Source: Rhodobacter sp. SGA-6-6
Lineage (GTDB): Bacteria; Pseudomonadota; Alphaproteobacteria; Rhodobacterales; Rhodobacteraceae
Assembly (NCBI RefSeq): GCF_011043545.1
Contig: NZ_JAAKGP010000001.1
Span: 248,001-312,000 of the forward strand
Direction of reading: 5' to 3'
Length of the DNA stretch: 64,000 nt
The notes below the pieces were generated by a model. The model worked only from the letters and a program-made list of their open reading frames with translations. It ran no database searches and had not been told where the DNA came from. Shown here one piece after another: positions 35,259-43,529 of the stretch. Each line of letters starts with the position of its first letter. Within the stretch, counting starts at the first letter, position 1. Made by a program: the position numbers and the translations under genes.

Positions 35259-35630
35259 ATGCTTAACGAATTCAAGACTTTCATCGCACGCGGCAACGTG
35301 TTGGATCTGGCCGTCGGTATCATCATCGGCGCGGCCTTCACCGCCATCGTCACCTCGCTGGTGGACGACCTGATCAACCCGCTGATCGGCCTGGTCATCG
35401 GCGGCGTCGATTTCAGCGCGCTCAGCTTCGGCCTCGGCGATGCCCAGTTCATGTATGGCAACTTCATCAACGCGGTGATCAAGTTCCTGATCGTGGCCTG
35501 GGTGGTGTTCCTGCTGGTCAAGGCGGTGAACCGGCTGCTGCCGAAGAAGGAAGAGGCCCCGGCGGCGCCTGCCGGCCCCTCGGACAACGACCTGCTGAAA
35601 GAGATCCTGATCGAGCTGAAGAAGAAATAG
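35259..35630 (+). CDS. mscL: Large-conductance mechanosensitive channel MscL
   Basis: 123 aa. Homopentameric membrane channel that opens on hypo-osmotic shock. [26 protein letters not shown] is TM1 with the gate, TM2 is [17 protein letters not shown], and the cytoplasmic helical bundle ends in [12 protein letters not shown]. Start ATG 35259 after CCTGGAG. Confidence 0.96.
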   Translation: MLNEFKTFIARGNVLDLAVGIIIGAAFTAIVTSLVDDLINPLIGLVIGGVDFSALSFGLGDAQFMYGNFINAVIKFLIVAWVVFLLVKAVNRLLPKKEEAPAAPAGPSDNDLLKEILIELKKK

Positions 35631-35641
35631 CCAGGGAAGAA

Positions 35642-35667
35642 CGGCCCGCAGTCCCGGCTGCGGGCCG
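35642..35667. terminator. Hairpin between mscL and convergent gene
   Basis: CGGCCCGCAG/CTGCGGGCCG perfect stem with a 6-nt loop just after mscL and before the convergent YedZ-like stop. No T-run. Confidence 0.6.
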
Positions 35668-35673
35668 CCGATA

Positions 35674-36279
35674 TCAGGCCGCGGCGGCCGGGCGCGGCCG
35701 GAAGTTCCAATACCAGATCCGATAGGCCCAGAGGGCGAGCAGAGGGCCGAAGTGGATCAGGGCAGGGGTCCAGCCGCCCCAGTCGTGAAGGGCAGCCCAG
35801 TGGATCAGCACCAGCACGGCCGCCGGCCAGGCCAGGCGCTGCAGCCCCTTCCATCCCCCGCGCAGCCAGCGCTGCGACAGGCCGTTCGAGGTCAGCCCCA
35901 GCGGCAGGAACAGCAGCATCGCCAGCCAGCCGGTCCAGATGAAGGTTTCGGGCAGGGCGGCGACGATCCGGTCGAGCGAGCCGCGGTCGATGACATAGAC
36001 CGCCGTATGCAGCGCAGCGTAGAGGAAGGCCGCCACCTCGATGTCGCGGCGGTGGTGCATCAGCCAGCGCGGCCACTGGCGGCCCCGGAACAGCAGCATC
36101 AGGCCGGAGGCCATCATGCCGACGATCATGAAGCGCGCAGCCCATTCGCCGGTGGGATGCAGCAGGCGGTGGAAGGCCCGCGCGTCGTCGCCCGTCAACG
36201 GGCCGATCATCGACATCGCCGGCAGCGCAAGGACGACCCACAGCACGAGGGTCGACGGACTGTAACCAAGAATTTTCAT
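35674..36279 (-). CDS. YedZ/MsrQ-like haem-binding membrane protein
   Basis: 201 aa with about five membrane helices and conserved histidines in them (ARAFHRLLH, WLMHHRRDIEVAAFLYAALHTAVY, LIHWAALHDWG), the ferric-reductase-like transmembrane pattern. MsrQ supplies electrons to MsrP; no msrP is next to it, so it is an orphan or a different haem protein. A hairpin sits immediately in front of the ATG (36280-36303). Confidence 0.7.
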   Translation of the reverse strand: MKILGYSPSTLVLWVVLALPAMSMIGPLTGDDARAFHRLLHPTGEWAARFMIVGMMASGLMLLFRGRQWPRWLMHHRRDIEVAAFLYAALHTAVYVIDRGSLDRIVAALPETFIWTGWLAMLLFLPLGLTSNGLSQRWLRGGWKGLQRLAWPAAVLVLIHWAALHDWGGWTPALIHFGPLLALWAYRIWYWNFRPRPAAAA

Positions 36280-36303
36280 GGGGCACCTTCGGTCTGGTGC
36301 CCC
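36280..36303 (-). promoter_or_regulatory. Hairpin touching the start codon of the YedZ-like gene
   Basis: On the minus strand GGGGCACC-AGACCGAA-GGTGCCCC-ATG: an 8-bp perfect stem whose 3' arm directly abuts the start codon. The likely ribosome site GAAGG lies across loop and stem, so folding would mask it. Confidence 0.55.
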
Positions 36304-36333
36304 ATATACGCCGCGGCGCGGCGGTTCCGTCGT

Positions 36334-37452
36334 TCAGAGCGCCAGCGCCTCGGCCGCGGGGATCGAGGGCAGGTTCAGCGCCGCGCCCACCGCCTCGTAG
36401 GTCAGCTTGCCGGCATGGACGTTCAGCCCGGCCAGCAGGTGCCGGTCCTCGGCGCAGGCGCGTTTCCAGCCCTTGTCGGCCAGGGCCAGCATGAAGGGCA
36501 TGGTGGCGTTGCCCAGCGCCTGGGTCGAGGTGCGGGCCACCGCGCCGGGCATGTTGGCGACGCAGTAGTGCATCACCCCGTCGACCTCGTAGATCGGGTC
36601 CTGGTGGGTGGTGGCGCGGCTGGTCTCGAAACAGCCGCCCTGGTCGATCGCCACGTCGACCAGCGCCGAGCCCGGCTTCATCTCCTTCAGCTGCGCCCGG
36701 GTGACCAACTTGGGCGCCGCCGCGCCGGGGATCAGCACCGCGCCGACCACCATGTCGGCCGTCCTGATCAGTTCGGCCAGCGCGCCGGCGCTGGAATATT
36801 GCGTCACCAGCTTGCCGTGGAAGATGTCGTCCAGATAGCTCAGCCGGGGGACCGAGCGGTCCAGCACCGTCACCCGCGCGCCCATGCCGACGGCGACCCG
36901 CGCCGCCGCGGTGCCGACCACGCCGCCGCCGACGATCACCACATTGGCCGGCGCCACGCCGGGCACCCCGCCCAGCAGGACGCCGGAGCCGCCGTTGGCC
37001 TTCTGCAAGGTCCAGGCGCCGACCTGCGGCGCCAGCCGGCCCGCCACCTCGGACATCGGCGCCAGAAGGGGCAGGCCGCCGCGGGCATCGGTCACCGTCT
37101 CGTAGGCGATGCAGGTCGCGCCCGAGGCCAGCAGGTCGCGGGTCTGGTCGGGGTCCGGCGCAAGGTGCAGGTAGGTGAACAGCACCTGCCCCTCGCGCAG
37201 GCGCTTGCGCTCCGCCGCCTGCGGCTCCTTCACCTTCACGATCATCTCCGACCGCGAGAACACCTCCTCGGCGGTATCGACGATCCGCGCCCCGGCGGCG
37301 ATGTAATCGGCATCGGTGAAGCCCGCGCCGAGACCGGCGTTCTTCTCGATCACCACCTCATGGCCATGGGCGATGGCCTCGCGCGCCGCGTCGGGAGTCA
37401 TCCCGACGCGGAACTCCTGCGGTTTGATTTCTTTCGGACATCCGATCTTCAT
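36334..37452 (-). CDS. ald: Alanine dehydrogenase
   Basis: 372 aa. Interconverts alanine and pyruvate with [29 protein letters not shown] is the diagnostic N-terminus; Lys and His of the active site lie in VKVKEPQ and YLHLAPD. Rossmann motif [18 protein letters not shown] near residue 178. Divergent from the Lrp regulator, which likely controls it. Confidence 0.96.
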   Translation of the reverse strand: MKIGCPKEIKPQEFRVGMTPDAAREAIAHGHEVVIEKNAGLGAGFTDADYIAAGARIVDTAEEVFSRSEMIVKVKEPQAAERKRLREGQVLFTYLHLAPDPDQTRDLLASGATCIAYETVTDARGGLPLLAPMSEVAGRLAPQVGAWTLQKANGGSGVLLGGVPGVAPANVVIVGGGVVGTAAARVAVGMGARVTVLDRSVPRLSYLDDIFHGKLVTQYSSAGALAELIRTADMVVGAVLIPGAAAPKLVTRAQLKEMKPGSALVDVAIDQGGCFETSRATTHQDPIYEVDGVMHYCVANMPGAVARTSTQALGNATMPFMLALADKGWKRACAEDRHLLAGLNVHAGKLTYEAVGAALNLPSIPAAEALAL

Positions 37453-37593
37453 TCTTCTCTCCCTGTCGGCCTTCGCGGCCTGTGGGGGCAGGGTGCGGCA
37501 GAATCGCCGCCGATGTTTTGATTTTTGTCTGGCGCAGGGTCCGCGATGCGGTAGAAATTTCGCAGAAACCTTGCCCGTGCAGGAAAAATCGCC

Positions 37594-38058
37594 GTGGACA
37601 GTGCCCTTGACGCGACCGACCGCAGGATTCTTGCAGCCTTACAGAAGGAAGGCCGCATCACCAATGCCGAGTTGAGCGAGCGGGTGAACCTCTCCCCCTC
37701 CGCCTGCCACCGCCGGGTGCAGCGGCTGGAGGAAGAGGGCTTCATCGCCGGCTACGTGGCGCTGGTCGATGCCCGGAGGCTGGGCAAGCCGACCACCGTC
37801 TTCGTCGAGATCACGCTGGAATCCCAGGCCGAGGAACTGCTGGACGCCTTCGAGCGGGCGGTGGCGAAGGTGCCGGACATCCTGGAATGCCACCTGATGG
37901 CGGGGACGGCCGACTATCTGCTGAAGATCGTCGCCGAGGACACCGAGGATTTCGCCCGCATCCACCGCCAGCGCCTCAGCCGCCTGCCCGGGGTGCGGCA
38001 GATGCAGTCCAGCTTCGCCCTGCGCGAGGTGGTGCGGACCACGGCGCTGCCGGTGTAG
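37594..38058 (+). CDS. Lrp/AsnC family regulator, probable AldR
   Basis: 154 aa with GTG start. N-terminal HTH DATDRRILAALQKEGRITNAELSERVNLSPSACHRRVQRLEEEGFI, C-terminal RAM ligand-binding domain ending MQSSFALREVVRTT. Divergent from ald across 141 bp, the arrangement of AldR regulators that activate ald in response to alanine. The palindrome GAAATTTC (37554-37561) lies in between and is a possible binding core. Confidence 0.88.
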   Translation: MDSALDATDRRILAALQKEGRITNAELSERVNLSPSACHRRVQRLEEEGFIAGYVALVDARRLGKPTTVFVEITLESQAEELLDAFERAVAKVPDILECHLMAGTADYLLKIVAEDTEDFARIHRQRLSRLPGVRQMQSSFALREVVRTTALPV

Positions 38059-38099
38059 GACGGGTTGCGGCCGAGGGCCGGCCGGCCTATCTTTCGCCC

Positions 38100-38217
38100 G
38101 TGCCGCAAGGCACGCATGGAGTGTGGATGTCCGAGCTTGCATGACAGGGCTCTCCGGAACCCGGAGAGCCGCGTGAACCGTTAGTCGCCCGCCGCATTGC
38201 GGTCGGGTGGGGTTTTC
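38100..38217 (+). ncRNA. Candidate structured RNA between lrp and yjhX
   Basis: Three hairpins in a row in a gap with no gene: GTGCC-GCAA-GGCAC (38100-38113, a GNRA tetraloop), GGCTCTCCGG-AAC-CCGGAGAGCC (38148-38170), and CCCGCCGC-ATT-GCGGTCGGG (38188-38207) followed by TGGGGTTTT. The last looks like a terminator. Could be a small RNA or a leader controlling yjhX, whose ATG is 22 nt downstream. Confidence 0.4.
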
Positions 38218-38238
38218 GTCTGTCATCCACGAGCATCC

Positions 38239-38499
38239 ATGAACATCTCGCGTTCCGAACAGCGTGCCCTGCACGTTCTGGCCCTTGGCGGCCATATCCT
38301 CCACAGCCGCAGCAAGGGCCGCAAGGTCACCGAAATCCTCTGCCTGACACGCGAGGGGCTGGTCCTGTCGGACTGCACCCTGAGCATCTTCCAGTCGCTG
38401 CGCCGCAAGGGGTTGATCGAATCCCGCGCGGGATCGCCCTACCGGATCTCGCTTGCGGGCCGCCGGGCGGTGCGGGCGCAACTGGACAACCAAGGCTGA
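38239..38499 (+). CDS. YjhX family protein (UPF0386)
   Basis: 86 aa, aligns end to end with E. coli YjhX: MNISRSEQRALHVLALGGHI, CLTREGLVLSDCTLSIFQSLRRKGLIESR, and GSPYRISLAGRRAVRAQLDN. YjhX was reported as a toxin acting on topoisomerase I, neutralised by the GNAT protein YjhQ. No yjhQ lies beside it here. Could instead serve as a small regulator; toxicity is not established. Confidence 0.88.
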   Translation: MNISRSEQRALHVLALGGHILHSRSKGRKVTEILCLTREGLVLSDCTLSIFQSLRRKGLIESRAGSPYRISLAGRRAVRAQLDNQG

Positions 38500-38613
38500 G
38501 CGCGCAGCGGAGCGGCAGTTGCCCCCTTGAACTTGCCGCGCCGCCGCGACAGGTTCTGCAACCGCCGTCGCGTGGACGGGCATATCGGGCGGTCGGCCCG
38601 GGAAAGGTCGGGG

Positions 38614-39282
38614 ATGGAGGCGGGGCGCAAACTGCTGGCCGAAGGTCTGGGGACGGCGTTTCTGGCCGCGGCGGTGATCGGCGCCGGGATCATGGCGGGC
38701 GGGCTGACCGACAATGCCGCGCTGGCGCTGCTGGTGACGGCGGCGACATCGGCGCTGGCGCTCTACGTGATGATCACGGTGATGATGCCGGTCTCGGGCG
38801 GGCATCTGAACCCGGCGGTGACGCTGGCCTTCGCCCTGCGGCGCGAGATCGCCCCCGCGCAGGCGGTGGCCTATGTCGCGGCGCAGGTTGCGGGCGGGAT
38901 GGCCGGCATCCTGCTGACCCATGCGATGTTCGGGCTGCCGCTGGCGCAGGTGTCGCAGACCGCGCGGAGCGGCGGCGGGCTCTGGCTGGCCGAGGGGGTG
39001 GCGACGTTCGGGCTGATCCTCGTCATCCTCGGCGCGCTGAACGCGCGGGCGAACGTGGCCGCCATCGTCGCCGCCTTCATCGGCGCGGCCTACTGGTTCA
39101 CCGCCTCCAGCGGCTTCGCCAATCCCGCGCTGACGCTGGTGCGCGCCTTCACCGACACGCCGGGCGGCATCCGGCCGGCCGACGTGCCGGGCTTCCTGAT
39201 CGGCGAGACCCTGGGGGCGCTGCTTGCCGTCGCCCTTGGCGGCTGGCTGTTCAGCAGGACTGGCGCCGCTAGGGAAAGCTGA
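38614..39282 (+). CDS. Aquaporin-family channel (MIP)
   Basis: 222 aa with six membrane helices and two NPA boxes: GGHLNPAVT and SGFANPALT. The Arg expected after the second NPA is present as NPALTLVR. Length and spacing resemble the aquaglyceroporin-like MIPs associated with arsenic or small-solute efflux (AqpS/AqpZ-like), but no ars gene is nearby, so water, glycerol or metalloid specificity is open. Confidence 0.85.
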   Translation: MEAGRKLLAEGLGTAFLAAAVIGAGIMAGGLTDNAALALLVTAATSALALYVMITVMMPVSGGHLNPAVTLAFALRREIAPAQAVAYVAAQVAGGMAGILLTHAMFGLPLAQVSQTARSGGGLWLAEGVATFGLILVILGALNARANVAAIVAAFIGAAYWFTASSGFANPALTLVRAFTDTPGGIRPADVPGFLIGETLGALLAVALGGWLFSRTGAARES

Positions 39283-39401
39283 CCCTTCGGCCTTGCGCGA
39301 AACGCAGGGCGGGCTTGCGGCGCCGGGACTTGTCGGCAGGGCACCGCAGGCCCAGCTTGGGGACGAGCAGGACATGCCTGCCCGGCAACCGGGAGGTTCC
39401 C

Positions 39402-39596
39402 ATGGAACGCAACTTCACCCCCCTGTCCACCCTGCGCCGGATCGCGGCGAATGTCGCCGAGGCGCTGGACCTGATGTTCAACGCCGGCCCCCGCCTGGCC
39501 GAGCTTCGCCATCTGGCCACCGCCAGCGACAACCGGCTGTCCGCCCGCGGGCTGACCCGGCAGGGCGAACTGGCGCGCATCCTCGGCCGCCGCTGA
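39402..39596 (+). CDS. Small conserved protein, function unknown
   Basis: 64 aa, MERNFTPLSTLRRIAANVAEALDLMFNAGPRL then HLATASDNRLSARGLTRQGELARILGRR. GGGAGG ends 6 nt before the ATG, and the fold is likely a helical DUF1127-like type with a basic C-terminus. Coding is supported by the ribosome site and by the absence of a longer alternative frame. Function unknown. Confidence 0.6.
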   Translation: MERNFTPLSTLRRIAANVAEALDLMFNAGPRLAELRHLATASDNRLSARGLTRQGELARILGRR

Positions 39597-39617
39597 TCCC
39601 CTCTGCACCCAAAGGAA

Positions 39618-39643
39618 AACCCCCGGCCGATGGCGCGGGGGTT
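39618..39643. terminator. Hairpin after the small gene
   Basis: AACCCCCG/CGGGGGTT around a 10-nt loop, 20 nt after the small gene and ahead of convergent rpsU. Confidence 0.5.
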
Positions 39644-39683
39644 GACCTTGTATGGACCTCGCGGTCCCAGCTTCGCTAACGCC

Positions 39684-39890
39684 TCAGAGTGCGCCTTCGC
39701 GTTGAGCCTTCTTGCGGGCGAGTTTACGGGCGCGGCGGATCGCCTCGGCCTGTTCGCGCGCTTTCTTGACCGACGGTTTCTCGAAATGCTGCTTGAGCTT
39801 CATTTCGCGGAACACGCCTTCACGCTGAAGTTTCTTCTTCAGGGCCCGGAGGGCCTGTTCGACGTTGTTGTCGCGGACGCTGACCTGCAT
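39684..39890 (-). CDS. rpsU: 30S ribosomal protein S21
   Basis: 68 aa. [31 protein letters not shown] and a Lys/Arg-rich tail ([21 protein letters not shown]) are the S21 hallmark. Needed for translation initiation on natural mRNAs. Transcribed alone, opposite to its neighbours. Confidence 0.97.
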   Translation of the reverse strand: MQVSVRDNNVEQALRALKKKLQREGVFREMKLKQHFEKPSVKKAREQAEAIRRARKLARKKAQREGAL

Positions 39891-39997
39891 GTGGTTGTCA
39901 CCACCTTCCTAAGCTAGAGTTGCACTGATGTGCAGGCTGGCGGCCTATAGCAAAGGCCGCCGGTCCTGTCCACCGTTCCGGCGGAAAGGAGGTCGAC

Positions 39998-40666
39998 ATG
40001 CCCGAAGACGCAACGCGCAAGGCGATTTTGCAGGCCGCATTGGCCCATGTGCCCTTCGACGGCTGGTCCGAGGCCACGCTGCGGGCGGCGGCCACCGATT
40101 CGGCCGTGCCCCTCGCGCTGGCCCGGGCGCTGTTCCCGCGCGGCGGGCTGGACCTGGCGCTGGACTACCACCGGGCCGGCGACCGGGCGATGGCAGAGGC
40201 GCTGGCGGCCGATGACCTGTCGGCCCTGCGCTTCCGCGACCGGGTGGCGCGGGCGGTGATGCTGCGGCTGGAAGGCGCCGACCGCGAACTGGTCCGCCGC
40301 GGCGCCGCGCTCTTCGCCCTGCCGCAGAATGCCGCCGCCGGGGCGCGGGCGGTCTGGGGCACCGCGGATGCGATCTGGGCCGCGCTCGGCGATACCGCCG
40401 ACGACATCAACTGGTATTCCAAGCGCGCCAGCCTCTCGGCCGTCTACGGCGCCACGGTGCTGTTCTGGCTGGGCGACGAATCGACCGGCCATCAGGCCAC
40501 CCGCGATTTCCTCGACCGCCGCATCGAGGGGGTGATGCGGTTCGAGAAGGCCAAGGCCGCCTTTGCCGCCAATCCGCTGGGCAAGGCCTTGCTTTCCGGG
40601 CCGTTCAAGGTTCTGGAAAGGATTCATGCGCCAAAAGCCGCGGACGACCTGCCGGGCCGGAACTGA
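39998..40666 (+). CDS. COQ9-family ubiquinone biosynthesis protein
   Basis: 222 aa. COQ9 acts as a lipid-binding accessory to the COQ7 hydroxylase. Residues WYSKRASLSAVYGATVLFWLGD (around 142-163) match the family's C-terminal domain and FDGWSEATLRAAA its TetR-like N-terminal helices. Ribosome site AAAGGAGGTCGAC precedes the ATG. Start of the quinone reductase gene is 10 nt downstream. Confidence 0.87.
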   Translation: MPEDATRKAILQAALAHVPFDGWSEATLRAAATDSAVPLALARALFPRGGLDLALDYHRAGDRAMAEALAADDLSALRFRDRVARAVMLRLEGADRELVRRGAALFALPQNAAAGARAVWGTADAIWAALGDTADDINWYSKRASLSAVYGATVLFWLGDESTGHQATRDFLDRRIEGVMRFEKAKAAFAANPLGKALLSGPFKVLERIHAPKAADDLPGRN

Positions 40667-40675
40667 GGGGAAGAG

Positions 40676-41668
40676 ATGACACTTTCGCATTCGATGCTGG
40701 CGATGGAGATCGTCGCCCCCGGCGGGCCGGACGTGCTGAAACCCTGCTCGATGCCGGTGCCGGTGCCGGGCCATGGCCAGATCGTGATCCGGGTGGCCTT
40801 TGCCGGGGTGAACCGCCCCGACGCCCTGCAACGCGCCGGGGCCTATGCGCCGCCGCCCGACGCCTCGCCGCTGCCGGGGCTGGAATGTTCCGGCACGGTG
40901 GTGGAATGCGGGCCGGGGGTGACGCGCTGGTCGATCGGCGACAAGGTCTGCGCCCTGCTGCCGGGCGGCGGCTATGCCGAATATGCGGTGACGCACGAAA
41001 GCCACGCCCTGCCGCTGCCCGACGGGATGTCGCTGAAGGAGGCCGCCTGCCTGCCGGAGACCTGCTTCACCGTCTGGTCCAACGTGGTGATGCGCGGGCG
41101 GCTGGAGGCGGGGCAGAAGCTCTTGGTCCATGGCGGCACCAGCGGCATCGGCACCACGGCAATCCAGATCGCCAAGGCGCTCGGCGCAAGGGTCTTCGCC
41201 ACCGCGGGGTCGGACGACAAGGTGAAGTTCTGCAAGGATCTGGGCGCCGAGGAGGCCTGGAACTACCGCGACCGCGACTGGTCGCAACTGATGGCGCAGG
41301 CCGGCGGGGCGGATGTGATCCTCGACATGGTGGGCGGGTCCTATATCCCGCGCAACATCAAGGCGCTGGCCAATGACGGCCGGTTGGTGCAGATCGCCTT
41401 CCTGCAAGGCGCGAAGGCCGAGCTGAACTTCGCCGAGGTGATGACCCGGCGGCTGACCATCACCGGCTCGACCCTGCGGCCGCAGAGCGAGCAGGCCAAG
41501 GCCCGGATCGCCGCGCAGGTGGAGGCGCAGGTCTGGCCGATGATCGCCCGCGGCGCGCTGAAGGTGGTGCTGGACAGCGAATTCGCCCTGACCGAGGCCC
41601 CGCAGGCGCATTGGCGGATCGAATCCTCCGGCCATATCGGCAAGATCGTGCTGAAGGTGGAGGAATAG
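40676..41668 (+). CDS. NAD(P)H-quinone oxidoreductase (PIG3/QOR family)
   Basis: 330 aa medium-chain dehydrogenase without structural zinc. N-terminal GroES-like domain (VAFAGVNRPDALQRAGAYAPPP), then Rossmann LVHGGTSGIGTTAIQIAKALGARVFATAGSDDKV. This sequence is typical of the TP53I3/PIG3-like quinone reductase subgroup. A second ATG (40694) could be used. Cotranscribed with the coq9 gene 10 nt upstream. Confidence 0.88.
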   Translation: MTLSHSMLAMEIVAPGGPDVLKPCSMPVPVPGHGQIVIRVAFAGVNRPDALQRAGAYAPPPDASPLPGLECSGTVVECGPGVTRWSIGDKVCALLPGGGYAEYAVTHESHALPLPDGMSLKEAACLPETCFTVWSNVVMRGRLEAGQKLLVHGGTSGIGTTAIQIAKALGARVFATAGSDDKVKFCKDLGAEEAWNYRDRDWSQLMAQAGGADVILDMVGGSYIPRNIKALANDGRLVQIAFLQGAKAELNFAEVMTRRLTITGSTLRPQSEQAKARIAAQVEAQVWPMIARGALKVVLDSEFALTEAPQAHWRIESSGHIGKIVLKVEE

Positions 41669-41679
41669 AGGCGGCGAGT

Positions 41680-41700
41680 GGCGGGGTGAACCCCGCCACT
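41680..41700. repeat. Short palindromic repeat, single copy
   Basis: GGCGGGGTGAACCCCGCC, one unit of the same family as 10459-10480, 11 nt after the quinone reductase stop and just upstream of structured element copy 6. Confidence 0.75.
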
Positions 41701-41712
41701 CCTTCGGTATCC

Positions 41713-41923
41713 GCGGGCGGGAGAAGGCGAGGCACTGCCTCGCCCCTGCCCGTGCGGACGGGTTCAACCGGAGACCTGTCGGCACGAGACCGGATGAGGC
41801 CAGCGCCCGACCCGGCGGGCGAGAAGCGCCCGCCGAGGGCGGGGCGGGCGCTGGCCGGGCCTTGGGGGCCCGGCCGGTCCCGGTTGATCCGTTACGCCAT
41901 GGCGAAGGCACGCGCCTTCGCCA
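41713..41923 (+). repeat. Dispersed structured element, copy 6
   Basis: Same orientation; between the ends of the quinone reductase gene and the convergent RNase T2 gene. All four hairpin groups are intact, including the 12-bp outer stem and the final TGGCGAAGGC-ACGC-GCCTTCGCCA. Confidence 0.9.
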
Positions 41924-41949
41924 AATCATGCCGGAAAAAACGGACCCGC

Positions 41950-42585
41950 CTACCGCACCGCCTCCAACACCGCGTCCTGCAGCTTGCAGTCGCGGATCGT
42001 GTCGGCGCCGCAGCGGCGGGGCTCCAGGTCTTTCGTCAGGCACAACCGGACCTCCTGGATCATCCCGTCCTGGCAGGTGACGGTGATCTGGTCGCGCTTC
42101 AGCCCGGGGTTCGACTCGAGGAACGCCCCCTCGATCACCGAGGCCGGAACCTCCAGCGTCTTCGACATCCGGGCGAAGACCGGCGGGATGACGATGCCCT
42201 CATAAGCCCGCCGGGCGGTGCGGAAATAGTCCTCCGGCGCCAGGCCCGAACAGCGGCCGTGCTTCTTCCACTGGTAGAAGGCCAGCCCTGCGCCGCCCAT
42301 CACATCGGCCATCGCCGCGGTCTCGCCCCTTGTCGGATCGCGCTCGGCCGTGCGGCAATACTGCGGCCAGCCCCTTTCGTGCTGCGGCCAGAGGCCGTGC
42401 AGCACGAAGGTCAGCCCCCTGCCCCGGTTGCATTGCGGATCGTCGCGGGCATCGCCCTCCAGCGCGCACCAGGCCGAGGACCAGGACAGCGACAGGACAT
42501 AATAGTCGAAGTCCCCCGCCCGCTCGCCATCGGCCTGCACCGGCCCGGCCAGCAGCGCCGCGAGGAACGCGAAAGCCCAACGCAT
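41950..42585 (-). CDS. Secreted ribonuclease T2
   Basis: 211 aa. A signal peptide (MRWAFAFLAALLAGPVQA) precedes an RNase T2 domain; catalytic blocks FVLHGLWPQ (His) and FYQWKKHGRC (Lys and His) are both present, and disulphide Cys residues are conserved. Cleaves single-stranded RNA to 2',3'-cyclic then 3'-phosphates, probably in the periplasm to use external RNA as nutrient. Divergent from trcR. Confidence 0.93.
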   Translation of the reverse strand: MRWAFAFLAALLAGPVQADGERAGDFDYYVLSLSWSSAWCALEGDARDDPQCNRGRGLTFVLHGLWPQHERGWPQYCRTAERDPTRGETAAMADVMGGAGLAFYQWKKHGRCSGLAPEDYFRTARRAYEGIVIPPVFARMSKTLEVPASVIEGAFLESNPGLKRDQITVTCQDGMIQEVRLCLTKDLEPRRCGADTIRDCKLQDAVLEAVR

Positions 42586-42707
42586 TTTGACTTTTCCTTC
42601 ACCCGGATTGGCACTATATGGACGGGGAATTCCCCGACATGGAGAACTCGCGGGCCAGGCCCGCAGCCGTTTTCCCGGCCCGGGAGAGATTTGTAAAGGA
42701 GCCAGAG

Positions 42708-43466
42708 ATGAACAAGCCGATCATGGCGCGCGCGACCGCTGTCTGGCTGGTGGACAACACCACGCTGACCTTCCGGCAGATCGCCGAATTCTGCGGGATG
42801 CACGAGCTGGAAGTGCAGGGCATCGCCGACGGCGACGTGGGCGGCGGGGTGAAGGGCTTCGATCCCATCGCCAACAACCAGCTGGACCCGATCGAGATCG
42901 AACGCGGCCAGGCCGATCCGCTCTACAAGCTGAAGCTGAAATACAACGCCGCCGCCGTGGGCGAGGACAAGCGCCGCGGCCCGCGCTACACGCCGCTCTC
43001 CAAGCGGCAGGACCGGCCGAACGCCATCCTCTGGCTGGTCAAGTTCCACCCCGAGCTGTCGGACGGCGCCATCGGCAAGCTGGTCGGCACCACCAAGCCC
43101 ACCATCCAGTCGATCCGCGAGCGCACGCACTGGAACATCCAGAGCATGACGCCGATCGACCCGGTGGCGCTCGGCCTGTGCAAGCAGTCGGAGCTGGACG
43201 CCGCGGTGCAGGCCGCCGCCCGCAAGAAGGCCGCCGAGGGCACGGTGATGAGCGACGACGAACGCCGCAAGCTGGTGTCGACCGAACAGTCGCTGGGCAT
43301 GGCGCCGGAAGAACCGAAGATGCCCTCGGGCCTGACGGGGCTGGAGGTCTTCGGCGACGAGGAGAAGGACGACAGCCCGGCCTCGGACTTCTCGGACGCC
43401 GACAGCTTCTTCAACCTGCCCGGCGGGCAGGACGACGACGAGGACGAGGAAGACCACCGCCGCTGA
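42708..43466 (+). CDS. Cell-cycle transcriptional regulator TrcR (DUF1013)
   Basis: 252 aa. N-terminal two-thirds fits DUF1013: MNKPIMARATAVWLVDNTTLTFRQIAEFCGMHELEVQGIADG, later RPNAILWLVKFHPELSDGAIGKLVGTTKPTIQSIRERTHWNI, which carries an HTH-like helix pair. An acidic, disordered tail (DDDEDEEDH) follows. In alphaproteobacteria TrcR binds DNA at many sites and is linked to CtrA-related cell-cycle control. Start ATG 42708 after AAAGGAGCCAGAG; the longer frame upstream has no features. Confidence 0.88.
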   Translation: MNKPIMARATAVWLVDNTTLTFRQIAEFCGMHELEVQGIADGDVGGGVKGFDPIANNQLDPIEIERGQADPLYKLKLKYNAAAVGEDKRRGPRYTPLSKRQDRPNAILWLVKFHPELSDGAIGKLVGTTKPTIQSIRERTHWNIQSMTPIDPVALGLCKQSELDAAVQAAARKKAAEGTVMSDDERRKLVSTEQSLGMAPEEPKMPSGLTGLEVFGDEEKDDSPASDFSDADSFFNLPGGQDDDEDEEDHRR

Positions 43467-43492
43467 GCGCCGGCTCGATTGCCGAGACGAAG

Positions 43493-43521
43493 ACCCCGGG
43501 ACCGCCAGTCCCGGGGTTTTT
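43493..43521 (+). terminator. Terminator of trcR
   Basis: ACCCCGGGAC/GTCCCGGGGT perfect 10-bp stem, 5-nt loop, then TTTT, 27 nt after the trcR stop. Confidence 0.85.
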
Positions 43522-43529
43522 CCTTGATG

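Noticed and set aside
37554-37561. GAAATTTC as a proven Lrp operator
   Set aside because: Eight bases are too few to prove a site; kept only as a hint in the regulator entry.
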